Shown: piece by piece, positions 27,799-38,354 of the stretch
Numbering within the stretch: the stretch's first letter is position 1
How the letters are laid out: every line of letters begins with the position of its first letter
From: an uncultured Enterobacterales bacterium
Lineage (GTDB): Bacteria; Pseudomonadota; Gammaproteobacteria; Enterobacterales; Enterobacteriaceae
Direction of reading: 5' to 3'
NCBI GenBank assembly: GCA_946478305.1
Contig: CAMLBO010000002.1
Span: forward strand, 62,001-126,000
DNA length: 64,000 nt
Program-made: the position numbers and the translations under genes
The notes under the pieces: model-generated
What the model saw: the letters and a program-made list of their open reading frames with translations, nothing else
What the model was told of the DNA's origin: nothing
The model's database searches: none

Positions 27799-29157
27799 AT
27801 GAGCAAAGCCATTGATTCACTTGAGAAGATACTCCTTCCTTTTGCCGTCAAAATAGGTAAACAGCCCCACATCAATGCGATTAAAAATGGTTTCATCAGG
27901 TTAATGCCGTTAACCCTGGCCGGAGCCATGTTTGTTTTAATTAATAACGTATTTCTGAATTTTGGTGATGGTTCTTTCTTTTATTCATTAGGTGTCCGTT
28001 TAGAACCGTCAACCATTGAAGCATTGGCCGGCTTAAAGACCATCGGTGTTAATGTCTACAACGGTACGTTAGGCATTATGTCATTAATGGCGCCTTTCTT
28101 TATAGGCATGGCGCTAGCAGAAGAGCGGAAAGTCGATCCTCTTTCTGCGGGTTTATTAGCCGTGGCGGCCTTTATGACCGTCACGCCATTTAGCGTCGGT
28201 GAGTCTTATGCGGTGGGTGCCAACTGGCTAGGAGGCGCAAATATTATTTCCGGTATGCTTATCGGACTCGTCGTCGCTGAAATGTTTACATTTATTATCC
28301 GCAGAAATTGGGTTATTACGTTGCCAGCCAGTGTCCCTTCCTCTGTCGCACGTTCATTCTCTGCGTTAATTCCCGGCTTTATTATCTTACTCATCTTCGG
28401 GGTAATTTCCTGGTTGCTGGGATTATATGGCAACAACTTCCACCAGATCATTATGGACTCGATCTCCAAACCTTTGGCGTCAATGGGAAGTGTCGTGGGT
28501 TGGGCTTACGTTATTTTCAACTCCCTGCTGTGGTTCTTTGGTGTACATGGTTCTCTGGCGCTAACCGCGTTAGACAGCGGCATTATGACCCCATGGGCAT
28601 TGGAAAACATTGCCTTGTATACCGAATACGGATCTGTAAGTGCGGCGATTGAAGCGGGTAAAACCTTCCACTTCTGGGCCAAACCAATGCTCGACTCCTA
28701 CATCCTGTTGGGAGGTTCCGGGGCAACACTGGGTCTGATTATCGCGATATTCATTGCGTCACGCCGTGCAGATCACCGCCAGGTGGCTAAGCTGGCCCTG
28801 CCGTCAGGTATCTTCCAGATTAATGAACCCATTCTGTTCGGTCTGCCGATTATCATGAACCCAGTGATGTTTATTCCCTTCGTACTGGTTCAGCCCATTT
28901 TGGCGGCGATCACCCTCGCAGCTTACAGCTTGGGCATTATTCCACCGGTGACCAACCTGGCACCGTGGACTATGCCAACCGGGCTCGGTGCATTCTTTAA
29001 CAGTAACGGCAGCATCGCCGCCTTGTTAGTCGCACTATTCAACCTTGGAATCGCCACGCTGGTGTATATGCCTTTCGTTATTCTTTCTAACAAAGCCCAG
29101 GCGATTATCGAAGAAGAAGAAAGCGAAGAAGATATTGCCGCTGCACTGAAATTCTAA
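27799..29157 (+). CDS. chbC: ChbC, PTS IIC permease for N,N'-diacetylchitobiose
   Basis: Membrane component of the chitobiose phosphotransferase system, 452 residues, identical in length to E. coli ChbC. It carries about ten hydrophobic segments and the conserved substrate-region motif [15 protein letters not shown] near residue 340. The acidic tail EEEESEED is typical. A GGAAAA ribosome-binding site lies 7 bases before the ATG. Confidence 0.95.
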   Translation: MSKAIDSLEKILLPFAVKIGKQPHINAIKNGFIRLMPLTLAGAMFVLINNVFLNFGDGSFFYSLGVRLEPSTIEALAGLKTIGVNVYNGTLGIMSLMAPFFIGMALAEERKVDPLSAGLLAVAAFMTVTPFSVGESYAVGANWLGGANIISGMLIGLVVAEMFTFIIRRNWVITLPASVPSSVARSFSALIPGFIILLIFGVISWLLGLYGNNFHQIIMDSISKPLASMGSVVGWAYVIFNSLLWFFGVHGSLALTALDSGIMTPWALENIALYTEYGSVSAAIEAGKTFHFWAKPMLDSYILLGGSGATLGLIIAIFIASRRADHRQVAKLALPSGIFQINEPILFGLPIIMNPVMFIPFVLVQPILAAITLAAYSLGIIPPVTNLAPWTMPTGLGAFFNSNGSIAALLVALFNLGIATLVYMPFVILSNKAQAIIEEEESEEDIAAALKF

Positions 29158-29220
29158 CCTGACCCGCAGCGGGAAGTGCTCACCTTCCCGCTGCCAAGCG
29201 GTTATCACGGAGAGATAAAA

Positions 29221-29568
29221 ATGATTGATTTAGACAGCATTGTTGAAGCACAGGATGAAATGCAGGAACTCGAAGAAGTGGTGATGGGGTTAATCCTTAA
29301 CTCCGGGCAGGCCCGCAGCCTGGCTTACTCCGCGCTGAGAAAAGCCAAAGAAGGTGATTTTGAACAGGCTAAAGCGCTCATGGATCAGTCCCGCCAGTCC
29401 CTGAATGAAGCGCATCTGGTACAGACCAAACTGATTGAAGATGACATGGGTGAAGGCAAGATGAAGGTCAGTTTGATTTTGGTTCATGCGCAGGACCACC
29501 TGATGACCTCGATGCTGGCTCGTGAACTGATAACAGAACTGATTGAGCTTCACGAAAAAATAAAATAA
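29221..29568 (+). CDS. chbA: ChbA, PTS IIA component for N,N'-diacetylchitobiose
   Basis: Helical IIA protein of 115 residues that relays phosphate from HPr to ChbB. The active histidine is His89 in LILVHAQDHLM, as in E. coli. The ATG at 29221 is chosen because GGAGAG lies about 7 bases upstream and the protein then aligns with E. coli ChbA; an in-frame ATG at 29176 lacks such a site. Confidence 0.94.
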   Translation: MIDLDSIVEAQDEMQELEEVVMGLILNSGQARSLAYSALRKAKEGDFEQAKALMDQSRQSLNEAHLVQTKLIEDDMGEGKMKVSLILVHAQDHLMTSMLARELITELIELHEKIK

Positions 29569-29582
29569 CGTAGGAAGCCATC

Positions 29583-30419
29583 ATGCAGCCACCGGTATTG
29601 AGTATGGAAATCAGGACAGCGCGCGAAAATCAACTCTTCGACGGTCAGAATTTCCACATGTTTATCTACAATAAGGTAGAGAGCATTTCCGGGCTGCATG
29701 AACATGATTACTACGAATTCACAGTGGTACTGACTGGCCGCTATTACCAGACCGTGAATGGCAAAAGAGTCCTGTTGGAGCGAGGAGATTTTGTCTTCAT
29801 TCCATTAGGGTCGAATCATCAAAGTTTCTACGAGTTTGGTGCAACCCGGATACTCAATGTCGGGATCAGCAAAGCATTTTTCGAACAGCAGTATTTGTCT
29901 TTATTACCGCCACAATTTGTTGCCTCTCAGGTATATAAAATAAATCCGGAATTTCTGAATTATATTGAGTCTGTTACGGCCTCACTTAATTTTAGAAACG
30001 GTGAGTTTAACGAATTCCTGGAGATGGTGACCTTTTATATTGTGAACCGATTACGTCATCACCGGGAGTCAGAAGTGACAACGGATGTGCCAGCCTGGCT
30101 GACATCCACCGTAGAAAGGATGCATGATAAATCGCGGTTTGGTGATAAGGCGATATCGAATATGGTCGAATTATCTGGCAAATCACAGGAATACCTGACC
30201 CGTGCTACGCAGCGCCACTATGGTAAAACGCCGATGCAGATCATTAATGAAATCCGTATTGACTTTGCCAAGAAACAGCTGGAGATCACCAATTACTCTG
30301 TAACCGACATTGCTTTTGACTCAGGCTATAGCAGTCCGAGCATGTTTATTAAAAACTTTAAAAAGCTGACCTCCTTTACACCCAATCATTATCGGAAAAA
30401 ATTATTTAGCATTAATTAA
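29583..30419 (+). CDS. chbR: ChbR, AraC-family regulator of the chb operon
   Basis: AraC-family regulator of 278 residues. An N-terminal cupin sensor (about residues 20-130, with LHEHDYYEF) precedes two C-terminal helix-turn-helix units (about residues 180-275, ending in the [23 protein letters not shown] signature). In E. coli ChbR represses chb with NagC without inducer and activates it with monodeacetylated chitobiose-6-phosphate. It lies inside the operon, 14 bases after chbA. Confidence 0.93.
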   Translation: MQPPVLSMEIRTARENQLFDGQNFHMFIYNKVESISGLHEHDYYEFTVVLTGRYYQTVNGKRVLLERGDFVFIPLGSNHQSFYEFGATRILNVGISKAFFEQQYLSLLPPQFVASQVYKINPEFLNYIESVTASLNFRNGEFNEFLEMVTFYIVNRLRHHRESEVTTDVPAWLTSTVERMHDKSRFGDKAISNMVELSGKSQEYLTRATQRHYGKTPMQIINEIRIDFAKKQLEITNYSVTDIAFDSGYSSPSMFIKNFKKLTSFTPNHYRKKLFSIN

Positions 30420-30461
30420 CGCACACTTATTTTTTCATTAATATCGCTGCTTTAATTTGCA

Positions 30462-30478
30462 GTGCAATAAAATTGCAC
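30462..30478 (+). other. Hairpin next to the chbF ribosome-binding site
   Basis: A 7-bp perfect stem (GTGCAAT / ATTGCAC) with a 3-base AAA loop ends one base before the GGGAG ribosome-binding site of chbF. It could tune translation or block readthrough from chbR. Confidence 0.45.
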
Positions 30479-30488
30479 GGGAGAGCCC

Positions 30489-31832
30489 ATGAGCAAAAAA
30501 CTGAAAGTCGTCACAATTGGTGGCGGTAGTAGCTACACGCCAGAATTACTTGAAGGCTTTATTAAACGTTATGATGAATTACCGGTTACTGAATTATGGC
30601 TGGTGGATATTGAAGCAGGGAAAGAGAAGCAGGACATTATTTTTGATCTGTGCCAGCGCATGATTAAACGCGCAGGTGTTCCTATCACCCTGCATAAAAC
30701 ACTGAACCGTCGTGAGGCACTGACAGGTGCAGATTTTGTTACAACACAGCTGCGGGTTGGCCAGCTCAAAGCGCGCGAACTGGATGAACGCATTCCATTA
30801 AGTCACGGTTATCTGGGGCAGGAAACTAACGGCGCCGGGGGCCTGTTCAAAGGCTTACGTACGATCCCTGTGATCTTTGACATCATTAAAGATGTCGAAG
30901 AGATTTGCCCTGACGCGTGGGTGATTAACTTCACTAACCCGGCTGGCATGGTCACAGAAGCAGTATTTCGCCATACCAAATTCAAGAAATTCATTGGCGT
31001 GTGTAACATCCCGGTCGGCATGAAGATGTTTATCCAGGATGTGCTAAAAATTCACCCGCAGGATGATTTGTCGATTGATCTCTTTGGCCTGAACCATATG
31101 GTGTTTATCAAAGATGTCATCGTTAACGGTGAGTCACGTTTTGCTGAGTTGCTGGACGGCGTTGCCTCCGGCACGCTAACGGCAGGTTCGGTAAAAAACA
31201 TCTTCGATTTGCCCTTCAGCGAAGGCCTGATCCGCTCCCTTAACCTGCTGCCTTGCTCCTACCTGCTGTACTACTTTAAGCAAAAAGAGATGCTCGCCAT
31301 CGAAATGGGTGAATACTACAAAGGTGGCGCGCGCGCGACGGTTGTACAGAAAGTGGAAAAACAGCTCTTCGAACTCTACAAAGATCCTGAGCTTAACGTT
31401 AAACCCAAAGAGCTTGAACTGCGTGGCGGAGCCTATTACTCCGATGCCGCCTGTGAAGTGATCAGCGCAATCTACAACGACAAACAAACTGAGCAGTACG
31501 TCAATTTCCCGCATCACGGGCATATTGATAACATTCCAGCCGACTGGGCCATCGAGATGACCTGCACCATCGGACGCAATGGCGCAACGCCACATCCGCG
31601 CCTCACCCACTTTGATGAAAAAGTACTTGGGTTAATCTATACCATCAAAGGGTTTGAGATCGCCGCCAGTGAAGCCGCGTTAAGCGGCAAGCTCAATGAT
31701 GTGCTGCTGGCGCTAAACCTTAGCCCGTTGATTCACTCAGATAAAGATGCCGAGAAACTGGCCCGTGAAATGTTGTTGGCACATGAAGCACTGCTGCCCA
31801 ACTTTGCAGAAACGATTGCCACGTTGAAGTGA
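30489..31832 (+). CDS. chbF: ChbF, 6-phospho-beta-glucosidase (GH4) for chitobiose-6-phosphate
   Basis: Glycoside hydrolase family 4 enzyme of 447 residues that uses NAD+ and a divalent metal. Motifs visible: the NAD-binding [14 protein letters not shown] at the N terminus, NFTNPAG, the metal-binding cysteine in [13 protein letters not shown] and [10 protein letters not shown]. It hydrolyses monodeacetylated chitobiose-6-phosphate after ChbG has removed one acetyl group. Confidence 0.95.
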   Translation: MSKKLKVVTIGGGSSYTPELLEGFIKRYDELPVTELWLVDIEAGKEKQDIIFDLCQRMIKRAGVPITLHKTLNRREALTGADFVTTQLRVGQLKARELDERIPLSHGYLGQETNGAGGLFKGLRTIPVIFDIIKDVEEICPDAWVINFTNPAGMVTEAVFRHTKFKKFIGVCNIPVGMKMFIQDVLKIHPQDDLSIDLFGLNHMVFIKDVIVNGESRFAELLDGVASGTLTAGSVKNIFDLPFSEGLIRSLNLLPCSYLLYYFKQKEMLAIEMGEYYKGGARATVVQKVEKQLFELYKDPELNVKPKELELRGGAYYSDAACEVISAIYNDKQTEQYVNFPHHGHIDNIPADWAIEMTCTIGRNGATPHPRLTHFDEKVLGLIYTIKGFEIAASEAALSGKLNDVLLALNLSPLIHSDKDAEKLAREMLLAHEALLPNFAETIATLK

Positions 31833-31837
31833 TCTAC

Positions 31838-31860
31838 TGCCTCCCGTAAGGGAGGCATTT
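31838..31860 (+). other. Hairpin between chbF and chbG
   Basis: A perfect 8-bp stem (TGCCTCCC at 31838-31845, GGGAGGCA at 31850-31857) with a GTAA loop, followed by only three T residues. It probably stabilises upstream mRNA or partly terminates before chbG. Confidence 0.55.
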
Positions 31861-31872
31861 GAAGAGGCATTT

Positions 31873-32631
31873 ATGGATAAATTACTGATTGTTAATGCGG
31901 ACGATTTTGGTCTTTGCAAAGCCCAAAACTACGGCATTATTGAAGCCTTCCATCACGGCGTCGTAACCTCCACCACCGCCATGATGAATACCGCAACGGT
32001 AGGACACGCCGCCGAGCTTAGCGCCGCACACCCGGAACTGGCGGTCGGTATGCACTTTGTCCTGACTCTGGGGCGGCCACTGACGCCAATGCCTGGTCTG
32101 GTGCGCAACGACGTATTGGGCAAGTGGATCTGGGAGCAGGCCGAGGCGGAAACCCTGCCATTGGATGAAATTGAGCGTGAGCTGGCATGTCAGTTTGCAC
32201 GCTTTATCGAACTCTTTGGCAGGCCACCCACCCACATCGACAGCCACCATCATGTACATATGATCCCGCAGATTTACCCGCTGGTTGAATCCTTTGCAAA
32301 AGAGAAAGACCTGCCAATGCGTATTGACCGTGATGCGGTCAGAAAAGATAGTATCGTGTTACATGGCGCGCGCAGTACGCAGGGATTCGACAGCGGGTTC
32401 TATGGTGATAACATCACCGAAACCCTCTTCCTGAATACGCTGGAGAAAGCCATCGAGCGGCAGGAAAACTCATTAGAAATCATGTGTCACCCGTCCTTTA
32501 TCGACCACACAATCCTCGCCAGCCAATATTGCTACCCTCGCCTGACTGAACTGGACATTCTGACATCCGCCTCGTTAAAACAGGCTATCAGCGAACGCGG
32601 ATTTAGGCTGGGGTCGTTTAGGGAGTTGTAA
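31873..32631 (+). CDS. chbG: ChbG, chitooligosaccharide monodeacetylase (YdjC family)
   Basis: Carbohydrate deacetylase of 252 residues. It removes one acetyl group from chitobiose-6-phosphate, which produces the inducer for ChbR and the substrate for ChbF. Metal-binding and catalytic motifs are NADDFGLCK (Asp near residues 10-11) and DSHHHVHM near residue 124. The start has GAAGAGG upstream. It closes the operon. Confidence 0.93.
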   Translation: MDKLLIVNADDFGLCKAQNYGIIEAFHHGVVTSTTAMMNTATVGHAAELSAAHPELAVGMHFVLTLGRPLTPMPGLVRNDVLGKWIWEQAEAETLPLDEIERELACQFARFIELFGRPPTHIDSHHHVHMIPQIYPLVESFAKEKDLPMRIDRDAVRKDSIVLHGARSTQGFDSGFYGDNITETLFLNTLEKAIERQENSLEIMCHPSFIDHTILASQYCYPRLTELDILTSASLKQAISERGFRLGSFREL

Positions 32632-32751
32632 GAGGTTTTATATTAGGAAGGGATAACCATATTTTTAGATATCGTTAATGCTGGTTGATGTTAAGGGAAT
32701 TTAGGATAATTTCAACGCGCTAAAATCAGCCAAACCACTGAATTTCAGGCA

Positions 32752-32775
32752 TAAAAAAGACGCCAGTTGACGTCT
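32752..32775 (-). terminator. Terminator of the argU tRNA gene
   Basis: On the minus strand a 5-bp stem AGACG/CGTCT, extended by weaker inner pairs, is followed by TTTTTTAT. It lies 13 bases after the tRNA CCA end. Confidence 0.72.
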
Positions 32776-32788
32776 GTTTACTTCGAAA

Positions 32789-32865
32789 TGGTACGCCCTA
32801 CAGGGCTCGAACCTGTGACCTACGGCTTAGAAGGCCGTTGCTCTATCCAACTGAGCTAAGGGCGC
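32789..32865 (-). tRNA. argU: tRNA-Arg (UCU anticodon), argU
   Basis: A 77-base cloverleaf on the minus strand with encoded CCA, D loop AGTTGGATAGA, anticodon loop CTTCTAA (anticodon UCU, reading the rare AGA codon) and T loop TTCGAGC. The sequence closely follows E. coli argU. The acceptor stem opens with a G1-U72 wobble pair and has A73 as discriminator, whereas E. coli argU has G1-C72 and G73. In E. coli argU is the DLP12 prophage attachment site; no integrase is found beside it here. Confidence 0.97.
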
Positions 32866-32899
32866 ATTGCAGTCCCTTTTGGGAGCGTTGCGGACTCGG

Positions 32900-32927
32900 A
32901 TTATACGGGCAGACCGCAGTGAGTCAA
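32900..32927 (-). promoter_or_regulatory. Promoter of argU
   Basis: On the minus strand TTGACT (32922-32927), a 16-base spacer and a perfect TATAAT (32900-32905) lie just upstream of the tRNA. A GC-rich stretch starting CCGAG follows the -10, as in stringently controlled tRNA promoters. Confidence 0.9.
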
Positions 32928-33010
32928 TGGCTTTCGACCTCACTGCTTAATGACTGAACGATTTGCTCTGTTTATCCGCCCTGCTGGCTTTGATTCTGCG
33001 TTCCAGAAGA

Positions 33011-33922
33011 CTATTTCTCTGAATTTATGGCCGCAGTGATTACTCGCGCCGATGCCTGATAGGCTATGTTTTCATAGGCAGTCAGCTCAGGTTGCAGGGT
33101 TTGCACTACGCCTCTTTTGCCGATAACGGCAGGCTGGCCGATGTACACCCGCAGATTCTCATCCCATGCGGCGACCGGGTAGACTGTGTTGGCATCCGAC
33201 AGAATGGCATCGACTAAGCGCGCAGTGGCCGTTGCGATACCAAAACTGGTCCAACCCTTACCTTGCAGTATCTCCCAGCCTCCGCCGCGTACGGCGCTGT
33301 CCATTTTGGCCCAGTCGACAGGCGTGTCACCCGCCAGTTCAGCAACCGGCCGACCGCCTAATGTCACGGTGCTCCAGGCCACAAACTGCGACTCGCCGTG
33401 CTCGCCCATGACATAGCCGGTAACGCTTTTCGGGTCGAAACCAAAGAACTCACCGACCACGCGCTTCATGCGGGCAGTATCGAGAGATGTACCGGTGCCG
33501 AAAACCTGCGAATCCGGAAAGCCGCTGGTCTGTTGAATAATCTGGGTTATCACGTCACACGGGTTGGTGATGTTGAGGATCACCCCGCCAAAGCCGCTGG
33601 CAATAAGGCGTGGCACAACTTCACGGACCGCGGCACGCGTCTCAGCCAGCTCCTCCAGACGATCCTCACGTAATAAGGTTTTCGGGCCGACGGCGATGAC
33701 CACTACGTCGGCATCCTGCAGTTCGGCATAGTCATTAGCGATGACCTTAACCCGCGATACGACAAGCGACGCCATATCGCGCAGCTCCAGCGCCTGGCTG
33801 GCGGCCTTTTTCTCATTTTCATCCAGTAAAACAATCACATCGCACAGTCCCTGCGTGACCAGAGAAAAGGCCACATCAGCACCGACATGGCCTGCGCCGA
33901 TAATTCCCACTTTACGTGTCAT
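33011..33922 (-). CDS. L-lactate / L-2-hydroxyacid dehydrogenase (LDH-MDH superfamily)
   Basis: NAD-dependent 2-hydroxyacid dehydrogenase of 303 residues. It has the Rossmann glycine motif IIGAGHVGADVA, the NITNPCDV segment, the catalytic Asp and substrate Arg in SLDTARMKR, and the catalytic His in MGEHGES. The substrate-specificity loop (PKTLLREDR) matches neither the classical Gln102 of LDH nor the Arg102 of MDH, so the natural substrate may be a larger 2-hydroxyacid, as for hydroxyisocaproate dehydrogenases. Divergent from folD; not present at this locus in E. coli. Confidence 0.82.
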   Translation of the reverse strand: MTRKVGIIGAGHVGADVAFSLVTQGLCDVIVLLDENEKKAASQALELRDMASLVVSRVKVIANDYAELQDADVVVIAVGPKTLLREDRLEELAETRAAVREVVPRLIASGFGGVILNITNPCDVITQIIQQTSGFPDSQVFGTGTSLDTARMKRVVGEFFGFDPKSVTGYVMGEHGESQFVAWSTVTLGGRPVAELAGDTPVDWAKMDSAVRGGGWEILQGKGWTSFGIATATARLVDAILSDANTVYPVAAWDENLRVYIGQPAVIGKRGVVQTLQPELTAYENIAYQASARVITAAINSEK

Positions 33923-34102
33923 CCCGCTTTTCCTTATGTTTTCGATTTTACGTTCTCTTAAAATAGCGACATTCTCTGCAAACGTCTGCGCAAACCTGCG
34001 GCAATTTTACTGGCCACGACAATTCAGCGCCTGACAGCGCGCGCTGCTTCTGCCAAAATAGGGCCATCCCCTGCATTTTTTAATTGATGGATTTACTCCC
34101 CG

Positions 34103-34969
34103 ATGTCAGCAAAGATTATTGACGGTAAAACGATTGCGCAGCAGGTCAGAAACGAAGTTGCGGAAAAAGTGAAACAACGACTGGCCACCGGTAAGCGTGC
34201 ACCGGGTTTGGCTGTTGTGCTGGTCGGAGAGAATCCGGCATCGCAGATTTACGTTGCCAGCAAGCGCCGCTCCTGTGAGGAAGTGGGCTTCCTGTCACGC
34301 TCTTATGATTTACCCGCTACCACTACCGAAGGCGAGCTGCTGAAATTAATCAACGAGCTGAATAACGACAGCGCGATTGACGGCATTTTGGTTCAGCTTC
34401 CGCTGCCTGCGGGCATCGACAATGTGAAAGTGCTGGAAAGCATTCATCCGGACAAAGACGTTGACGGCTTCCACCCCTACAATGTCGGCCGCCTGTGCCA
34501 GCGTGCGCCTACCCTGCGCCCTTGTACTCCGCGCGGTATCGTGACGCTATTAGAACGCTATGGCATCGATACTTTCGGTCTGAACGCCGTGGTGATTGGC
34601 GCATCAAACATCGTGGGCCGTCCGATGAGCATGGAACTGCTGCTTGCCGGTTGTACTACCACCGTCACGCACCGCTTTACCAAAAATCTACGCCATCATG
34701 TCGAGAACGCCGATCTGGTGGTGGTTGCGGTCGGTAAACCCGGCTTTATTCCCGGTGAATGGATTAAACCGGGCGCAATCGTGGTGGATGTCGGTATAAA
34801 CCGTCTGGAAAGTGGTAAAGTTGTCGGCGATGTGGAATTTGATGCCGCGGCAGAACGTGCTTCATTTATTACACCGGTGCCGGGCGGCGTAGGCCCGATG
34901 ACGGTCGCGACGCTGATTCAAAATACCTTGCAGGCTTGCGAGGAATATCACGACATCAGCGCCAACTAA
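34103..34969 (+). CDS. folD: FolD, bifunctional methylene-THF dehydrogenase/cyclohydrolase
   Basis: Enzyme of 288 residues that interconverts 5,10-methylene-THF, methenyl-THF and 10-formyl-THF using NADP+. The substrate motif [13 protein letters not shown] (catalytic Lys near residue 56), the nucleotide-binding [10 protein letters not shown] and the C-terminal [12 protein letters not shown] are intact. Nearly colinear with E. coli FolD (also 288 residues). Confidence 0.97.
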   Translation: MSAKIIDGKTIAQQVRNEVAEKVKQRLATGKRAPGLAVVLVGENPASQIYVASKRRSCEEVGFLSRSYDLPATTTEGELLKLINELNNDSAIDGILVQLPLPAGIDNVKVLESIHPDKDVDGFHPYNVGRLCQRAPTLRPCTPRGIVTLLERYGIDTFGLNAVVIGASNIVGRPMSMELLLAGCTTTVTHRFTKNLRHHVENADLVVVAVGKPGFIPGEWIKPGAIVVDVGINRLESGKVVGDVEFDAAAERASFITPVPGGVGPMTVATLIQNTLQACEEYHDISAN

Positions 34970-34997
34970 AAGTCAGTAACAGATAAGTCAGGAAACC

Positions 34998-35219
34998 ATG
35001 GAAACTTTTTTTCTCGAAAAACACCCGCACGTTGAACTGTGCGACCTGCTCAAATTTATGGGCTGGTGTGAAAGCGGCGCAGCGGCTAAAGCCGTGATCG
35101 CTGAAGGTCAGGTGAAGGTCAACGGGCAGGTAGAAACCCGCAAACGTTGTAAAATCCTTGCTGACCAGCAGGTAGAATTTGCCAGCAGCAAGCTGGTGGT
35201 CAAAGCCTCAGCCGAATAA
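34998..35219 (+). CDS. ybcJ: YbcJ, S4-domain RNA-binding protein
   Basis: Small protein of 73 residues made of one S4-like RNA-binding fold (about residues 12-65, with AEGQVKVNGQVETRKRCKI). It closely matches E. coli YbcJ, which sits near folD and cysS there too. A role in RNA or ribosome metabolism is presumed. Confidence 0.93.
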   Translation: METFFLEKHPHVELCDLLKFMGWCESGAAAKAVIAEGQVKVNGQVETRKRCKILADQQVEFASSKLVVKASAE

Positions 35220-35235
35220 ACCCGGTTCTGAGCCA

Positions 35236-35276
35236 TAAAAAAGCGCGGAGGGAATAACCCGACCGCGCTTTTTTTA
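35236..35276. terminator. Bidirectional terminator between ybcJ and cysS
   Basis: An 8-bp stem (AAGCGCGG at 35241-35248 with CCGCGCTT at 35263-35270) is flanked by A and T runs, so it works on both strands for these convergent genes. Confidence 0.9.
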
Positions 35277-35303
35277 TATCGATATTATGGCAAGTAAAAT
35301 AGC

Positions 35304-36695
35304 TTATTTTCGGCGCCAGGTGGTGCCGGTTGGTCCATCTTCCAACACGATCCCCATCTCATTTAGCCGATCACGCGCCTGATCCGCCATGCCCCAGTCT
35401 TTGCTGGCACGGGCGTCGTTACGCTGTTTAATCAGGGCTTCTATCTCAGCCACTTCGCCGTCGTCCTCCGCCTGAGCACCTGACTGCAGGAACTGCTCCG
35501 GATCTTTCTCCAGCAGGCCCAGCACGCAGCCTAACTGGCGCAATTCTGCAGCTAAACCGTTGGCCGCATTCATGTCTTCGGCTTTCAGACGATTGATGTC
35601 GCGCGCCATATCGAACAAGACGGAATAAGCTTCCGACGTGTTGAAATCGTCGTCCATCGCTTCGCGAAACCGCGTTACAAAGGCTTCGCCGCCGGCGGCG
35701 GCTGCATTTGCGTCGGTTCCGCGCAGTGCGGTATAGAGACGCTCCAATGAGGTACGTGCCAGTTTCAGGTTCTCTTCGCTGTAATTCAGCTGACTGCGGT
35801 AATGGCCGGACATCAGGAAGTAGCGCACGCTTTCGGCGTCGTAATATTTCAGGACGTCGCGCACCGTGAAGAAGTTATCCAGCGATTTGGACATTTTTTC
35901 GCGGTCGATCATCACCATACCAGAGTGCATCCAGGTATTGACGTACGGGCCATCGTGGGCACAACTCGACTGAGCGATTTCATTCTCGTGGTGCGGGAAC
36001 ATCAGATCAGAACCGCCGCCGTGAATATCAAAATGTTCGCCAAGCTGTTTGCAGTTCATGGCGGAACATTCGATATGCCAGCCCGGACGGCCTTTTCCCC
36101 ATGGCGAGGTCCAGCTTGGTTCGCCCGGTTTGGACATTTTCCACAACACGAAGTCCATGGGGTTACGTTTGACATCCGCCGCCACTTCAACGCGCGCGCC
36201 GGCCTGTAATTGGTCGAGATCCTGACGCGACAGCAAACCGTAATCCGGATCGCTCTCCACCCAGAACATCACGTCACCATTAGAGGCCACGTAGGCGTGA
36301 TCGCGGTCGATCAGTTTCTGCACAATCTCAATGATCTCCGCGATATGCCCGGTGGCACGCGGTTCAGAATCTGGCGGCAGAATACCCAGCGCGGCGAAAT
36401 CCGCGTGCATCTCAGCAATCATACGATCGGTCAGCGCGGTAAAGGCTTCGCCTCTTTCTGCTGCACGTTTAATGATTTTGTCGTCAATATCGGTGATGTT
36501 ACGTACATACTTGAGGTCATAACCGAGATAACGCAGGTAGCGCGATACAACGTCGAAAGAGACAAATGTGCGACCGTGGCCAATGTGACACAGGTCGTAA
36601 ACGGTGATCCCACACACGTACATACCAACTTTACCGGCATGAATTGGCTTGAATTCCTCTTTTTGGCGACTCAGGGTATTAAAAATCTTCAGCAT
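35304..36695 (-). CDS. cysS: CysS, cysteinyl-tRNA synthetase
   Basis: Class I aminoacyl-tRNA synthetase of 463 residues. The HIGH motif (HIGHGRTF, near residue 36) and KMSKS loop ([10 protein letters not shown], near 268) are intact, as are the zinc-site residues in YVCGITVYD and IECSAMNC. The ATG at 36695 matches the E. coli start MLKIFNTL; the frame runs 12 codons further upstream without a homologous sequence. Confidence 0.97.
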   Translation of the reverse strand: MLKIFNTLSRQKEEFKPIHAGKVGMYVCGITVYDLCHIGHGRTFVSFDVVSRYLRYLGYDLKYVRNITDIDDKIIKRAAERGEAFTALTDRMIAEMHADFAALGILPPDSEPRATGHIAEIIEIVQKLIDRDHAYVASNGDVMFWVESDPDYGLLSRQDLDQLQAGARVEVAADVKRNPMDFVLWKMSKPGEPSWTSPWGKGRPGWHIECSAMNCKQLGEHFDIHGGGSDLMFPHHENEIAQSSCAHDGPYVNTWMHSGMVMIDREKMSKSLDNFFTVRDVLKYYDAESVRYFLMSGHYRSQLNYSEENLKLARTSLERLYTALRGTDANAAAAGGEAFVTRFREAMDDDFNTSEAYSVLFDMARDINRLKAEDMNAANGLAAELRQLGCVLGLLEKDPEQFLQSGAQAEDDGEVAEIEALIKQRNDARASKDWGMADQARDRLNEMGIVLEDGPTGTTWRRK

Positions 36696-36971
36696 CAGGC
36701 TATTCCGTGTGTTGGGCATTGAAAACGTCAATGGTGCTCATAATATAACGAAAAGGCGTTCGCCGAAATGGCATAAGCCGCCGGGCCGACGGATTCACTC
36801 CATCATTATCGTTATAAAGTAACATTAAAATCCCAATGTGGAAGCAGTGTCGCTGTGAAATTGAGCGGATGAAACACCCGGCTGACGCCTGCTTTTGAGT
36901 TGTGGTATAAGAAAAGGCTATAGTAGCGGCTCACACTGAGAGCACACATCAACATAAGCAGGATGATTATT

Positions 36972-37466
36972 ATGGTCACTTTACACACCAATCACGGCGA
37001 CATCGTTATTAAAACCTTCGCAGACAAAGCGCCGGTCACCGTCGAAAACTTCCTGAATTATTGCCGTAAAGGTTTCTACGACAACACCATTTTTCACCGT
37101 GTGATTAACGGTTTCATGATCCAGGGCGGCGGTTTTGAGCCAGGCATGAACCAGAAAAACACTGATGCGCCCATCAAGAATGAAGCAAATAATGGTCTGA
37201 AAAACACCAAAGGCACGCTGGCGATGGCCCGTACCAATGACCCACATTCAGCCACCGGCCAGTTCTTCATCAACGTAACTGACAACGACTTCCTTAACCA
37301 CACTGGCGAAAATGCACAGGGTTGGGGTTACTGCGTGTTTGCAGAAGTGGTTGAAGGTATGGACGTCGTCGATGCGATTAAAGGCGTGAAAACCGGCCGC
37401 AGCGGTATGCATCAAGACGTGCCTAAAGAAGACGTGATCATTAAAAGCGTTACTGTCAGCGAATAA
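36972..37466 (+). CDS. ppiB: PpiB, cytoplasmic peptidyl-prolyl cis-trans isomerase (cyclophilin)
   Basis: Cyclophilin of 164 residues, the exact E. coli length. The catalytic core [13 protein letters not shown] (catalytic Arg near residue 43) and the [13 protein letters not shown] strand are conserved. The ATG at 36972 is preferred over one 9 bases upstream because AGGA then lies at a workable distance and the N terminus matches E. coli MVTFHTNHGD. Confidence 0.96.
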   Translation: MVTLHTNHGDIVIKTFADKAPVTVENFLNYCRKGFYDNTIFHRVINGFMIQGGGFEPGMNQKNTDAPIKNEANNGLKNTKGTLAMARTNDPHSATGQFFINVTDNDFLNHTGENAQGWGYCVFAEVVEGMDVVDAIKGVKTGRSGMHQDVPKEDVIIKSVTVSE

Positions 37467-37477
37467 CTGACTTTTTG

Positions 37478-38200
37478 ATGACCACGTTTTTTATCGCAGA
37501 TATCCATCTTTGCGCACAGGAACCGGCAATTACTGCCGGTTTTCTGCGTTTTTTACGTGAAGATGCGCCGCAGGCCGATGCACTGTACATTCTCGGCGAT
37601 CTGTTCGAAGCCTGGATTGGCGATGACGATCCGCAGCCGCTGCATGCGGAAATCGCCGCCGCGCTGAATACGCTTCATCAGCAGGGTGTGCCCTGTTTCT
37701 TTATCCACGGTAACCGCGATTTCTTAGTCGGACGGCGCTTTGCCCGCGACAGCCTGATGCAAATTCTGCCCGACACCAAAGTGCTTGAGCTTTACGGCCA
37801 TCGGGTGCTGATCTTGCACGGCGATACGCTCTGTACCGACGATACCGGCTATCAGAAATTCCGCAAGAAAGTCCGCAATCCGCTGATCCAGAAAATTTTC
37901 CTCGCTCTGCCACTGAAATGGCGTCTGGCGATTGCCGCAAAAATGCGTGCCAACAGTAAGGCTTCTAATAGCGGAAAATCGCTGGAGATTATGGATGTCA
38001 ATCCGCAGGCGGTGATTCACGCCATGCAGGAGAACGGCGTCGAATGGATGATCCACGGCCACACCCATCGCCCTGCCATTCACGAGGTGCCGTTAAACGG
38101 CCAGACCGGCCACCGCGCCGTACTGGGTGCCTGGCATGAACAGGGCTCGATGATCAAAGTCAGCGCCGATGGCGTGGAGCTGGTGACCTTCCCGTTCTGA
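37478..38200 (+). CDS. lpxH: LpxH, UDP-2,3-diacylglucosamine pyrophosphatase
   Basis: Calcineurin-like phosphoesterase of 240 residues that makes lipid X in lipid A synthesis at the inner-membrane surface. Metal-binding motifs are FIADIHL (D, H), [24 protein letters not shown] and IHGHTHRP. The ATG at 37478 is 11 bases after the ppiB stop; no strong separate ribosome-binding site is seen, so translation is probably coupled to ppiB. Confidence 0.96.
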   Translation: MTTFFIADIHLCAQEPAITAGFLRFLREDAPQADALYILGDLFEAWIGDDDPQPLHAEIAAALNTLHQQGVPCFFIHGNRDFLVGRRFARDSLMQILPDTKVLELYGHRVLILHGDTLCTDDTGYQKFRKKVRNPLIQKIFLALPLKWRLAIAAKMRANSKASNSGKSLEIMDVNPQAVIHAMQENGVEWMIHGHTHRPAIHEVPLNGQTGHRAVLGAWHEQGSMIKVSADGVELVTFPF

Positions 38201-38233
38201 TCCCTTCGGTTTTAAAAGCCACATAAACCCGCT

Positions 38234-38249
38234 ACGCAATCGTTTTCCT
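38234..38249. promoter_or_regulatory. PurR operator of purEK
   Basis: ACGCAATCGTTTTCCT matches the PurR consensus ACGCAAACGTTTTCNT with one mismatch. It overlaps the expected -35 region of a promoter whose -10 is TATGAT at 38266-38271. In E. coli PurR with hypoxanthine or guanine represses purEK at the same place. Confidence 0.85.
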
Positions 38250-38354
38250 TGCTTTGGGAGCGTGATATGATTTGCGCCCTCTCCGTCAGAAAACTCCGGT
38301 GTAAAATCTCCGGATGCCTGACGACGCTTGTTTAATCACAGGAGCTTTACAGAC

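Noticed and set aside
38249-38271. TTGCTT and TATGAT as a purE promoter pair
   Set aside because: The spacer would be only 11 bases; the -35 more likely lies within the PurR operator.
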